Shown piece after piece: positions 17,654 through 25,490 of a DNA stretch of 64,000 bases. This DNA comes from Nonomuraea helvata. GTDB taxonomy: Bacteria; Actinomycetota; Actinomycetes; Streptosporangiales; Streptosporangiaceae. The stretch covers positions 1,798,001 to 1,862,000 of the forward strand of contig NZ_BAAAXV010000009.1 of the NCBI RefSeq assembly GCF_039535785.1. Reading direction: 5' to 3'. Each line of letters begins with the position of its first letter. Within the stretch, counting starts at the first letter, position 1. The notes under the pieces were generated by a model. The model saw only the letters and a list, made by a program, of their open reading frames with translations. It ran no database searches and was not told where the DNA came from. The translations under genes were made by a program, and so were the position numbers.

Positions 17654-18130
17654 ATGGCGTCCAACACCTTCTCTGCGGCTTTCGTCAGGACCTCCGACGG
17701 CTGGAGCGGTGCCGAGGTCGATCTGAGCGACGCCGAGATCGTCGACGACCTCGGTGACGCGGTCACGGAGGCGCTTGGACTCGCCGGCGACGAGCTGGCC
17801 CTGCTCTGCGTGGAGGTCGAGGACGAGTGGTTCGCCATCGTCCGATACCGGGACGAGGACGAGCCGCGCGTGTTCCTGTCCGACGTGCACGCGGTGCTTT
17901 CCGACAGCCTGGGTGAGCTGTTCGCCGAGTTCGCCGGCGTGGCGCCCGACAAGGAGGGCAACGGCCTCGGCGTGCGCCCCGCGGGTGACTTCGAGCTGCT
18001 CAGCGATCTCGGAGTCAGCTCGGAGGAACTGCTCGAGCTGAGCATGGAGGAGGGCGTGCTGCCGGCCGACATCCTGTCGGTGATCGCCGAGCGGCTCTCC
18101 TTCGCCGACGAGCTCGACCGGCTGCGGTGA
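17654..18130 (+). CDS. tRNA adenosine deaminase-associated protein, copy 2
   Basis: The 158-residue paralogue of the preceding gene lies 17 bases after it. Shared landmarks are EDEWFAIVRYRDEDEPRVFL and ELLSDLGVSSEELLEL followed by LPADILSVIAERLSF, which parallel the same segments in copy 1. The tandem arrangement is consistent with duplication. Its stop codon lies inside a 15-base tandem repeat that fills the gap to tadA. Confidence 0.85.
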   Translation: MASNTFSAAFVRTSDGWSGAEVDLSDAEIVDDLGDAVTEALGLAGDELALLCVEVEDEWFAIVRYRDEDEPRVFLSDVHAVLSDSLGELFAEFAGVAPDKEGNGLGVRPAGDFELLSDLGVSSEELLELSMEEGVLPADILSVIAERLSFADELDRLR

Positions 18131-18184
18131 TCCGGCTCTCGGTGGTCTGGCTCGCGGTGATCCGGCCCTCGGTGATTCGGCCCT
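18125..18184 (+). repeat. Four 15-base tandem repeats
   Basis: Four consecutive 15-base units begin CGGTGATCCGGCTCT, CGGTGGTCTGGCTCG, CGGTGATCCGGCCCT and CGGTGATTCGGCCCT. They span the stop codon of the upstream gene and end four bases before the tadA GTG. The unit length is a multiple of three, so unit loss or gain keeps frame. Confidence 0.75.
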
Positions 18185-18188
18185 CGCC

Positions 18189-18644
18189 GTGACGTACGAG
18201 GAGGCCATGCGCCTGGCGCTGGCGGAGGCCGTCACGGCGGGCGCCAGAGGGGAGATCCCGGTGGGCGCGGTCGTGCTCGACCCGCTCGGCGAGGTCCTGT
18301 CCATGGCGGGCAACGACCGCGAGTCCTCGGCCGACCCGACGGCCCACGCCGAGGTGCTCGCGCTCAGGCAGGCGGCCATGGGGCGCGGGCAGTGGCGGCT
18401 GAGCGGCTGCACGCTCGTCGTGACGCTGGAGCCCTGCACGATGTGCGCGGGCGCCGCGGTGCAGGCCAGGGTGGACCGGATCGTGTACGGCGCCGTGGAC
18501 GAGAAGGGCGGGGCCGTGGGCTCGCTCTGGGACGTCGTACGCGATCGCCGGCTCAACCATCGGCCCGAGGTCGTCATGGGGTTGCTCGCCGATGAGAGCT
18601 CCTCCGTACTAAAGCGGTTCTTCGCTACTCGGCGGATCCGGTAA
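18189..18644 (+). CDS. tadA: tRNA-specific adenosine deaminase
   Basis: The 151-residue zinc deaminase converts A34 to inosine in tRNA-Arg(ACG). The active site is H53-A-E55 (TAHAEVLAL) and P82-C83-T-M-C86, the two cysteines and His binding zinc and Glu acting as proton shuttle. The start is a GTG at 18189. It directly precedes tRNA-Ser and follows the two associated genes, so the three may share a transcript. Confidence 0.96.
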   Translation: MTYEEAMRLALAEAVTAGARGEIPVGAVVLDPLGEVLSMAGNDRESSADPTAHAEVLALRQAAMGRGQWRLSGCTLVVTLEPCTMCAGAAVQARVDRIVYGAVDEKGGAVGSLWDVVRDRRLNHRPEVVMGLLADESSSVLKRFFATRRIR

Positions 18645-18654
18645 GCTCATGCGC

Positions 18655-18741
18655 GGTGGTGTCGCCTAGTGGCCGAGGGCGCACGCCTCGAAAGCGTGTG
18701 ATGGGGCAACTCATCCGTGGGTTCAAATCCCACCACCACCG
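18655..18741 (+). tRNA. tRNA-Ser (anticodon CGA)
   Basis: The 87-base class II tRNA folds with acceptor stem GGTGGTG/CACCACC, D stem GCC/GGC, anticodon stem CACGC/GCGTG with loop CTCGAAA (anticodon CGA, reads UCG), a long variable arm GATG-loop-CATC, and T stem GTGGG/CCCAC with loop TTCAAAT. G is the discriminator and CCA is not encoded. The integrase gene follows 161 bases downstream, so its 3' end is the probable attachment site. Confidence 0.95.
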
Positions 18742-18751
18742 CCGCTAATTG

Positions 18752-18785
18752 GGGCCTCTGACCTGCACTAACAGGTCGGAGGCCC
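18752..18785 (+). terminator. Hairpin terminator after tRNA-Ser
   Basis: A 14-base stem, GGGCCTCTGACCTG pairing with CAGGTCGGAGGCCC with one T-G pair, encloses a six-base loop and is followed by TTCGTCTGT. It would end tadA/tRNA transcription before the integrase. Confidence 0.75.
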
Positions 18786-18797
18786 TTCGTCTGTCAA

Positions 18798-18840
18798 GAT
18801 CATGGGGGTCATTTGGGGGCATCAGCCCTCAGCCATGATC
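18798..18840. repeat. Inverted repeat upstream of the integrase
   Basis: GATCATGG (18798-18805) and CCATGATC (18833-18840) are perfect 8-base inverted copies around TGGGGGTCA and TGGGGGCAT direct half-repeats. The site lies between the tRNA and the integrase start and could be an operator or an integrase arm site. Confidence 0.4.
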
Positions 18841-18901
18841 ACGCAGACGGTTTCCGGTGGCGGTGGTCGCTCACCTTCCGACCCGGAAGGAACGCCAGAA
18901 A

Positions 18902-20260
18902 ATGGCATCGATCGAACCGCGCAAGGGCGTGAAAGGACGCGTGAGCTACCGCGTCGTCTGGTACATCGACGGCAAGCGTGAGAACGGACGCGACACCGAA
19001 ACGTGCGATTCACACGCCATCGCCAAGCGCTTCAAGAACCTTGTCGAGCTCGCTGGCGATAACCGCCCGGCAGGCTATCCCAAGCGCTGCAGGGGCATAG
19101 GCATCGACGAGCGGCAGTTCAAGTCCGAGCCGCCCCCCGCGGCTGCGGACGCCGGGAGTAGCCCGCATGCCGCCGCCGAGGTCCCCACGTTGGGCGAGGC
19201 CCTCGACCGGTACCTGAACCAGCCGAACCACCCGGCAGAGGAAGTCCAACGCATCGGCTACCGGCGCCAGTTCAATCGGCATGTCCGCACGGCCATCCTG
19301 ACCCTGGAGGACGGGACCAGAGTTGGCCCGCTCGGCGGGCTGCCCGTCACCGAGTACACCGCCGACGTCGACCAGGCATGGGTCACCTGGATGCAGGGGC
19401 GCAAGCACATGGTCAGGGGGGAACTGGTCCCGTACTCGGCCAAGACCATCCACAACATCCACGGCGGGATCATCTCCCCGACCCTGGCCTACGCCAGCGT
19501 CAAGGGGCTCATCGAAGGCAACCCCTGCGACAGCGTTCGGCTTCCAGACAAGTCGGTGCGCGCCGTGACGCGCGACGAGGTGCCGACCGCCGAGGAGATC
19601 GCGTTCTGGATCGCTCTCGCCTACCAGGTGAGCGAGCTCGCCGGCGACCTGGTCACGCTGGCCATCGCCACGGGTCTGCGCTTCGGGGAGCTGACCGCGC
19701 TGCGTCGCTGCGACATCGACCTCAAGCGGCGCCTGCTCACCGTGGCCGGTGCGATCAAGGAGCGGCGTGAGCCGCGTGAGCTGTACCGAGCCGACTACGG
19801 CAAGACCGACACTGCCTTGCGGACCATCCGCATCCCCAAGAGCGCGCTGTTCATGCTGCAGCGCCGCATGGAGAAGCTACCGCCGCAGGGCCTGCTGTTC
19901 ACCGCTCCCAGAGGGGGCATCCTGCACTCCAACGGCTGGTCACGCACCTGGGCCAAGGTCGTCGACCTGGCACAAGAATCAGGCATCCTCACCGCTGCCA
20001 CGCTTCACAAGATGCGCCACTTCCACGCCACCGAACTCCTGGCGGCCAACGTCTCCATGGACACCGTCAGCCGCCGCCTCGGCCACGCCTCCGTACTCGT
20101 CACCAGCGCCATCTACGGGCACCTGACGCCGGAGGCAGATCAGCGTGCCGCCAACGTCCTGGATGCTGTGATGGGCGGCGGCAAGCCGAAGAAGCGAAAG
20201 AAGAAGAACAAGAAGGAGAAGAAGGCCGTGGCCAACCTCCTCCACGCTATCCCGGCCTAG
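18902..20260 (+). CDS. int: Tyrosine-type site-specific integrase
   Basis: The 452-residue recombinase starts MASIEPRKGVKGRVSYRVVW, about eight bases after AAGGA; a GTG at 18857 in frame is less well placed. The catalytic residues are Arg in ATGLRFGELTALRR (near 260), His-x-x-Arg in LHKMRHFHATELL (near 370), His in GHASVLVTS (near 395) and the nucleophile Tyr in AIYGHL (near 405). A lysine-rich tail (KKRKKKNKKEKK) follows. It should integrate the element into the tRNA-Ser 3' end. A strong terminator follows the gene. Confidence 0.95.
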   Translation: MASIEPRKGVKGRVSYRVVWYIDGKRENGRDTETCDSHAIAKRFKNLVELAGDNRPAGYPKRCRGIGIDERQFKSEPPPAAADAGSSPHAAAEVPTLGEALDRYLNQPNHPAEEVQRIGYRRQFNRHVRTAILTLEDGTRVGPLGGLPVTEYTADVDQAWVTWMQGRKHMVRGELVPYSAKTIHNIHGGIISPTLAYASVKGLIEGNPCDSVRLPDKSVRAVTRDEVPTAEEIAFWIALAYQVSELAGDLVTLAIATGLRFGELTALRRCDIDLKRRLLTVAGAIKERREPRELYRADYGKTDTALRTIRIPKSALFMLQRRMEKLPPQGLLFTAPRGGILHSNGWSRTWAKVVDLAQESGILTAATLHKMRHFHATELLAANVSMDTVSRRLGHASVLVTSAIYGHLTPEADQRAANVLDAVMGGGKPKKRKKKNKKEKKAVANLLHAIPA

Positions 20261-20273
20261 CGCCGACTCCGCC

Positions 20274-20311
20274 GAACGCGCCCCAGCCGCACGAAGCGGC
20301 AGGGCGCGTTC
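20274..20311. terminator. Terminator after the integrase
   Basis: GAACGCGCCC (20274-20283) pairs perfectly with GGGCGCGTTC (20302-20311) and encloses a second stem GCCGC/GCGGC. It sits between the integrase and the convergent GntR gene and may work in both directions. Confidence 0.75.
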
Positions 20312-20347
20312 CTTGTTCCTCTGCCGAGGGCTCACGGCCCGTCTTGC

Positions 20348-21103
20348 TCAGGCGCTCTCCTCAGGGATCTGAAGCTCGCGTTCGACCACCCAACGCGTAG
20401 TTGGGATGGCGATCTCCGCCGTGGCCACGGCCCGCTCGCCGGCGAGGTACGTGCGCCAGATCACCAGCATGAGGGTGCCCTCCGGGCACGCCAGCTTGAC
20501 GGCCTCGTCTGCGGTCGCTGGCCGCGCGGTCTCCCACTCGACGACCCGGTCGACCTGGACGCCGATCACATGCATCCGAGCCACCACGCCGGACAGCGCA
20601 TGTGGGCCTTCCTCTGGAAAGGCGATCGGCGTACCGCGCACCAGATCGCCCGGTTCCCATGAGGAGGCCACGGCGGCAGCCTCGGAGTCCACGTACCAGA
20701 CGTATTCGATCCGCACCACGTCGGCACCGACGGGCATCCCCAGGCGCTCGGCGACTATCACCGGGGCTGGCCCGGTCTCGCCCATGCAGCGGAAGCTGGC
20801 CTTGCCATCGGTCGGCCGCAGATCCGGCAAGAACGGCGGCGCCCCGTATACGCGTCCCCCGCTCGCTCGCACCAGGCGCCGCAACCGCGGCCTCTCCTTG
20901 ACGTACGTGCCGGAGCCTGGCCGACGCTCGATCAACCCTTCTCGCTCAAGCTGGTCGAAGGCTGCATTCACTACGTTTGAGGATACTCCTCGATCACGCA
21001 CGAGCTGAGGCCGCGAAGGTAGTTTGTGGCCAGGGGCAAGCTGTCCACTCAGGATGCCTTCCCTGAGCTCTTGCGCCAGCTGGACGTACAGCGGGTCTTC
21101 CAC
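20348..21103 (-). CDS. GntR regulator with UTRA-type domain
   Basis: About 251 residues from a GTG at 21103 (MEDPLYVQLAQELREGILSG). The winged helix (GHKLPSRPQLVRDRGVSSNV, GSGTYVKE) is followed by a HutC/FarR-type effector domain (VVRIEYVWYVDSEAAAVASS, VERELQIPEE). No strong ribosome site is seen, so the start is based on the domain boundary. It is divergent from the anti-sigma-like ATPase across a region with two perfect inverted repeats. In actinobacterial integrative elements, GntR proteins of this kind (KorSA-like) often control transfer or excision; that role is only inferred here. Confidence 0.82.
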   Translation of the reverse strand: MEDPLYVQLAQELREGILSGQLAPGHKLPSRPQLVRDRGVSSNVVNAAFDQLEREGLIERRPGSGTYVKERPRLRRLVRASGGRVYGAPPFLPDLRPTDGKASFRCMGETGPAPVIVAERLGMPVGADVVRIEYVWYVDSEAAAVASSWEPGDLVRGTPIAFPEEGPHALSGVVARMHVIGVQVDRVVEWETARPATADEAVKLACPEGTLMLVIWRTYLAGERAVATAEIAIPTTRWVVERELQIPEESA

Positions 21104-21120
21104 AGCGACAGCTTGACGGC

Positions 21121-21165
21121 CTGTCCCGACAGGTTTCAAGGTGTCGGGACAGAATAGGATTCTGT
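21121..21165. promoter_or_regulatory. Nested inverted repeats, candidate GntR operator
   Basis: CTGTCCCGACA (21121-21131) and TGTCGGGACAG (21142-21152) are perfect 11-base inverted copies spaced by ten bases. Overlapping the second arm, ACAGAAT-AGG-ATTCTGT (21149-21165) is a second perfect palindrome. They fill the 84-base gap between divergent genes starting at 21103 and 21188. Confidence 0.65.
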
Positions 21166-21187
21166 TGGTACAGGTTGGAGGGGGTGA

Positions 21188-21583
21188 ATGAGCGAGCAGC
21201 CCTTCGAACTCACGCTGCCCGCAATTCCCGCCATGGCGCCCGTCGCTAGGCAATTCACTCGCGGCCTCGTCGATTACCTCGTGGATGCGAAGGCCGCAGG
21301 CGAGCTCGAACTGGTCATCACCGAGATGACCGAAAGCGCCCTGGCTGCTCTTCCCGAAGGCGTGTCTCCGGGCATCTTGCACATCCGGGCCTCAGTCCGC
21401 GACGACCGCATCCGGATCGAGGTCACCGAGGGGGGAGAGGTCGCCCTGGTTGACCGCCGCCCGCGGGATGTCCAGGAGTACAGCATGATGCTCATGAGCG
21501 GCTGCGAGTACCGCTGGGGCCGAGACACTACTCAGGCGGGCGAGCTGGTCCGTTGGGTGGAAGTCCCCTGTCCAAAGCAATGA
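21188..21583 (+). CDS. Anti-sigma-factor-like ATPase (HATPase_c_2), degenerate
   Basis: The 131-residue protein starts after GGAGGGGGTGA. It follows the RsbW-like layout: APVARQFTRGLVDYLV, then ELELVITEMTESALAALPEG (the N-box position, where typical members have ExxxNAxxH), then DDRIRIEVTEGGEVALVD (the typical DxGxG is absent). Loss of the key Asn and of the Gly box suggests weak or no ATP use. Members of this family are frequent in actinobacterial regulatory islands, often beside XRE or GntR genes. Confidence 0.65.
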   Translation: MSEQPFELTLPAIPAMAPVARQFTRGLVDYLVDAKAAGELELVITEMTESALAALPEGVSPGILHIRASVRDDRIRIEVTEGGEVALVDRRPRDVQEYSMMLMSGCEYRWGRDTTQAGELVRWVEVPCPKQ

Positions 21584-21601
21584 TGATTCGGTCAAACGCC
21601 T

Positions 21602-22360
21602 CTATGTGAGAGTGATCTCATCGAAGCGGACGGCACGATCGCCGGGGATGACGATCGGATCCGCCACCTCGACAACGCGGTCACCCGCGTACATGAGCCG
21701 GGTGATTGCGAACACCGGGACTCCGGCCCCGAGCTTGAGTGTCGATGCCTCGTCCGGGGTCGGCATGCGGATCGCAGTCTCCTCTGTGACGCGGTCGATC
21801 TCGATGCCCAGCGTTCGCAGTTGCCCGATGTTCCCGCCTGGCCAGGGTTCGTTGTGAGGGTCGGCGACCGGCGTGCCTTCCACGTCTTCAGCGAGTAGGC
21901 ACGAGCGGGACATCTGCGACGGGAGTTCGCCGGCGTAGAAGACGAACCGGCGCTCAAGGACGCGCGTCTCGGCCTCGACGCCGAAGAGCCTGGCCAGGTG
22001 CTCATCGGCTGCGATCCACCGGAATGCCTTGTCGAGCCTGTACTGAGACCAGGTGATCCCGGCGTTGTTCGTAAAGCTCGTCTGAGGGACCTCCTGCGGG
22101 CCGGCATCGACCAAATAGCGGTCCATGGTGATCCGGCGGACGGGCAGCCGCTCGCGCACGACGGTGCCGCCTCGGCCGGAGGTGTCCACGAACCCCTGCC
22201 CCTTGAGCAGGCCGATCGCCTGGCGGATGACGATCACGGAGACCTCGTACTGCGCGGCCAGGTCCTCCTGTCTCGGGAGGCGATCCCCGGGCGCGTATTG
22301 GCCGCTCACGATCGCCTCACGTAGTTCCTTGGCGACGTGCTCGTAGGCGTGGCCCGGCAC
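21602..22360 (-). CDS. GntR regulator, HutC-like
   Basis: About 252 residues. The start is a GTG at 22360 (MPGHAYEHVAKELREAIVSG), seven bases after GAGGAGAAG. The winged helix (GDRLPRQEDLAAQYEVSVIV, GRGGTVVRERLPVRR) is followed by a UTRA effector domain (FRWIAADEHLARLFGVEAET, VFAITRLMYAGDRVVEVADP). It is convergent with the anti-sigma-like gene. Direct repeats upstream at 22425-22454 are a candidate operator. Confidence 0.85.
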   Translation of the reverse strand: MPGHAYEHVAKELREAIVSGQYAPGDRLPRQEDLAAQYEVSVIVIRQAIGLLKGQGFVDTSGRGGTVVRERLPVRRITMDRYLVDAGPQEVPQTSFTNNAGITWSQYRLDKAFRWIAADEHLARLFGVEAETRVLERRFVFYAGELPSQMSRSCLLAEDVEGTPVADPHNEPWPGGNIGQLRTLGIEIDRVTEETAIRMPTPDEASTLKLGAGVPVFAITRLMYAGDRVVEVADPIVIPGDRAVRFDEITLT

Positions 22361-22424
22361 AGTATGGCTTCTCCTCGCGTGGTGATGTTCCCGGTCCGGT
22401 TGACATGCACCATACTCTTTCGTC

Positions 22425-22454
22425 ATTGTCGTATACGTTAATGAATTGCCGTAT
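22425..22454. promoter_or_regulatory. Direct repeats upstream of the second GntR gene
   Basis: ATTGTCGTAT (22425-22434) and ATTGCCGTAT (22445-22454) are direct copies with a 20-base period, two helical turns. The first overlaps the palindrome CGTATACG (22430-22437). They lie 65-95 bases before the GntR start in an AT-richer stretch and are likely part of its promoter/operator. Confidence 0.45.
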
Positions 22455-22655
22455 GTAGAGACGGCCATCGGCAACTGCAATTCCGCATGACCTGGCACTG
22501 TGCCCGCTGTCCTCATCACCTGACCTATCCAGGAGGTCTGGAACCATGAGAGTCGTATCGGCTTTACCGCCGCATGAGGGCCCTTCATCGTCTTCCGGCT
22601 GCAATCGCCTTCAGGGGTTGAGCGGCGGCGCGGGGCTTGCTGATGAGGGGGCGGC

Positions 22656-23327
22656 GTGAGTGCCTTCGGCTTGCGCACCGAGCCGCCGCGCAGGCGACGG
22701 GCAACGACCGCTGCCGTGGTTCCCGCGCCTTGCTACAGCAGCCAGGACCCGCCGCTGGCCATGGGATGCGGCGTATGCGGTCATCCACCGTACGGGCACG
22801 GCTGCGACGCCATGGGCCCCCACGAGTACATCGTTCCCACCGCCGAGCAGATGGCCGCGCGCCTTGATCTATATGTCGCGCACGGTTTACATCGGCGCCG
22901 AATGTCGGACGCGCAATGGTCTCCCGCGCGTCCATGCGCTTTGGTCCTCCACGACGAAGGGATGACCGAAGTACTCATCGACTCTGTGCCAGACAGTGCG
23001 CCCGCGCCGATGGCGCCAGCCACTGCGCCAACCGGGCTCCAGAGCGTCCCACAGCCCGTCCAGCGCCCGACACAGCCACATGCGGCCGACACACGCCGTT
23101 CCGGCTGGCGGCGGCCAAGGAGGCCGCTACATGGACTCCCTGCCACCCATCAGGCGGCCCGCCCGTATGACGAGAAGGGACGACACAGATCTACTCACCG
23201 TTCACGAGACGGTGCAAAGGGCGGGCGTCCGCCCCATCAGGGGCCTGCCGTAGCTCCGCGTCCCGTGCCCGATCCTTCACCCCTTCGACCACCGCATCGC
23301 CCATCCGCTCCACCTCGTCCCGGCTGA
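22656..23327 (+). CDS. Hypothetical protein with N-terminal Cys/His motif
   Basis: The 223-residue frame starts with GTG at 22656 after GATGAGGGGG. Residues 36-56 (MGCGVCGHPPYGHGCDAMG) form a CxxCxH-like metal-binding motif, followed by HEYIVPTAEQMAARLDLYV. The second half is very rich in Pro, Arg and His and looks like out-of-frame sequence, so a frameshift or an earlier end near 23110 is possible. Function not recognised. Confidence 0.45.
   Translation: MSAFGLRTEPPRRRRATTAAVVPAPCYSSQDPPLAMGCGVCGHPPYGHGCDAMGPHEYIVPTAEQMAARLDLYVAHGLHRRRMSDAQWSPARPCALVLHDEGMTEVLIDSVPDSAPAPMAPATAPTGLQSVPQPVQRPTQPHAADTRRSGWRRPRRPLHGLPATHQAARPYDEKGRHRSTHRSRDGAKGGRPPHQGPAVAPRPVPDPSPLRPPHRPSAPPRPG
23131..23253 (+). 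CDS. Possible 40-residue protein, fragment of a helix-turn-helix
   Basis: An ATG at 23131 is preceded by AAGGAGG (23117-23123) at ideal spacing. The peptide ends DLLTVHETVQRAGVRP, which resembles the first half of an excisionase-type (HTH_17) helix-turn-helix that then stops. It overlaps the dubious tail of the 22656 frame. It may be a degraded gene. Confidence 0.3.
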   Translation: MDSLPPIRRPARMTRRDDTDLLTVHETVQRAGVRPIRGLP

Positions 23328-23375
23328 CGCAGCCGCAAAGCGTATCCAGCGATGCGTACAGTCCGCGCCGAACGG

Positions 23376-24074
23376 CTAAACGTCTTGGACCATGGCCACG
23401 ACTGAGTCCGTATTCGCAAGGCTGGGCAGGACGCGGACAGCCCCGGCGTCACGCAGGTCATCAACGGAGCTTCGCCCTGATGCCACCGCGATCACTGGTA
23501 CGCCGTTGTCAAGGGCGGCTTCGACATCGGCCGGCGTATCTCCGATGAGCATCGCATCGCTGGCCGCGATCGGTTCCCCAAATATGGATGCAGCTCGTCC
23601 TAATGCGATGCGCACCAGCTCGGCGCGCAGATCATTGTCCTCCCCGAAAGCCCCGATGTCCCAGCGGATATGCCTGTCAAGGCCGAAGACTTGGAGCTTG
23701 ATTTCCGCGACCATTCGCACGTTTCCAGTCAGAACGGTCTGCATGACTCCGGGTATCGCGCCCAGGGCGTCCAGAGCTGCGGCGGCGCCAGGTAGTGCGT
23801 GGCCGCGTTCCCGCAACTCCGCAGCCCGCGCGAGGTGCGCCTTGGTGAGCGCTGAAGCGAACCGCTCGAAGTCATGTCGGTCGGTATGGAGGCCATGGAG
23901 CCTTGCGGTCTCCCGGAAGATCACAGATTCGGTGATGCCGTCGATCTTCGCCTGCTTGAGCATGGGTACGCCTGTCACCTGCTCGAATGCCTGGGCTGAC
24001 AGTTCGCGACCGACGCCCCTTGTGTCGATGAGCGTATGGTCGATGTCCCACAGCACGATTCGGCGATCCATCAT
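23376..24074 (-). CDS. HAD-superfamily phosphatase
   Basis: The 232-residue protein starts MMDRRIVLWDIDHTLIDT after GGAGGA. HAD motif I is D10-x-D12 (WDIDHTLID), motif II lies in the MQTVLTGNV segment (Thr), and motif IV is MLIGDTPADVEAAL. A cap domain lies between about residues 25 and 95. Family members hydrolyse small phosphate esters such as phosphoglycolate-like substrates. It is divergent from the XRE/TPR regulator at 24188. Confidence 0.88.
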   Translation of the reverse strand: MMDRRIVLWDIDHTLIDTRGVGRELSAQAFEQVTGVPMLKQAKIDGITESVIFRETARLHGLHTDRHDFERFASALTKAHLARAAELRERGHALPGAAAALDALGAIPGVMQTVLTGNVRMVAEIKLQVFGLDRHIRWDIGAFGEDNDLRAELVRIALGRAASIFGEPIAASDAMLIGDTPADVEAALDNGVPVIAVASGRSSVDDLRDAGAVRVLPSLANTDSVVAMVQDV

Positions 24075-24187
24075 TGATTCCTCCAACGTCACCCATCGCT
24101 GCTCCAGACTGTCACACACTCGTGTAGATCTGGCCCTGTGGGGCCGGGCCCGTCTACGCTCGATGCATCAATAGGAAGGGGGGTCGG

Positions 24188-25390
24188 ATGAGCGTATCTG
24201 CGCTTCCCATCGGCGAACGTATCCGCTATTGGCGAGAAAAGAAGCAACGCAAACAGGCGGCCGTCGCCGGACTATGCGGTATCACCGAGGAGTACTTGAG
24301 CCAAATCGAGCGTGGCCTGAAGATCCCCTCTCTACCAGTGCTCCAGGCTCTCGCGGCCGAACTCGGAGTCCCGATTTCGGCTCTTCTGGGTGAGAAACGA
24401 AACGAACTCCTGGCAGAGAATGCCTACGTTGCCGACAGCGTCGTCACTGCTCTGATGGGGTACGGGCCGACTGGCAGCGCCCAGCCCGTGACGCTAGCTG
24501 AGCTACGCGAACGTGTGGAGTCGGCATGGCGAATCTGGCAAACCAGTCCGAAACGTTTCACCGAGGCCGCCTCCGTTCTTCCTGCTCTCATCGTCGATAT
24601 TGAGAACGCCATACGAGCTCACCGCCTCGGCTCTGACAGCGCGGCGCGGCGGGATGTTCTTAGAACGGCCGCAGACCTTTATTTCATGCTTCGCTCGTAT
24701 TGTCGCCGTGCTGGGCGGGTTGAGCTCTCCCTCATGGTTGCGGACCGAGCATTGCGCGCAGCCGAGGACGCTGATGATCCAATTCGGTTGGGTGCGGCGC
24801 AGTGGAATCTCGGACATGTTCTTCTCGCCGATGGCGAGTACGAGGGAGCCAAGCAGGTCGCGCTCCAAGGCATTGAAGGTCTGCGTGCCCTGCCACAGGA
24901 CGCAGACATGATCGCGATGGCGGGCGCGCTGGAACTGGTGGCGGTCGTCGCTGACGCTCGGCGCAAGCAGTGGTGGCAAGCACGCGAACGCCTCTCCGGC
25001 AATGCCACGCCGCGGGCCCAGCAGGTTGGCGAGGGCAACACGATGTGGACGGTCTTCGGTCCTACTAACGTCGAGCTCCATGCGGTGAGCATCGAAATGG
25101 AGGCTGGCGAGGCCGCAGAGGCCCTACGTGTTGCGGATCAGATCGACACCAGCCACCTACCGTCGATGGAGCGTCGTTTTACGTTCCTGCTGGAAGTTGC
25201 TCGCTGTTACGACTTGCGTCGCGAGGATCCTGCTGTGCTGGTACACCTCCTGGACTTGGAGCAGATGGCACCCGAGGACCTGGCCAGGAACCCGCTCGCC
25301 CGAGACATGGTTACCCGTCTCCGCCGTCGTGTACGTCCTACGTATCGCCGACAGGTTGATGCCCTGGCTGAGCGCCTTAGCTCTGTTTGA
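24188..25390 (+). CDS. XRE regulator with helical repeat domain
   Basis: The 400-residue protein has an N-terminal XRE helix-turn-helix (RIRYWREKKQRKQAAVAGLC, ITEEYLSQIERGLKIPSLPV) and a TPR-like C-terminal region (SLMVADRALRAAEDADDPIR, RLGAAQWNLGHVLLADGEYE). GGAAGGGGGG precedes the ATG. It is the same protein class as the chromosomal gene at 13727-15070 but only distantly similar. It is divergent from the HAD gene and upstream of the DUF574 methyltransferase pair, a common actinobacterial set. Confidence 0.87.
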   Translation: MSVSALPIGERIRYWREKKQRKQAAVAGLCGITEEYLSQIERGLKIPSLPVLQALAAELGVPISALLGEKRNELLAENAYVADSVVTALMGYGPTGSAQPVTLAELRERVESAWRIWQTSPKRFTEAASVLPALIVDIENAIRAHRLGSDSAARRDVLRTAADLYFMLRSYCRRAGRVELSLMVADRALRAAEDADDPIRLGAAQWNLGHVLLADGEYEGAKQVALQGIEGLRALPQDADMIAMAGALELVAVVADARRKQWWQARERLSGNATPRAQQVGEGNTMWTVFGPTNVELHAVSIEMEAGEAAEALRVADQIDTSHLPSMERRFTFLLEVARCYDLRREDPAVLVHLLDLEQMAPEDLARNPLARDMVTRLRRRVRPTYRRQVDALAERLSSV

Positions 25391-25490
25391 TCCCTAGCTG
25401 CTGGTTACCCGAACTGTCAGTTCGGGTGAACCTCTCTCGCCTTCCCTACCGTCGCTGGAAACGTCACTCCACGGACAGCGATGGTGACCA

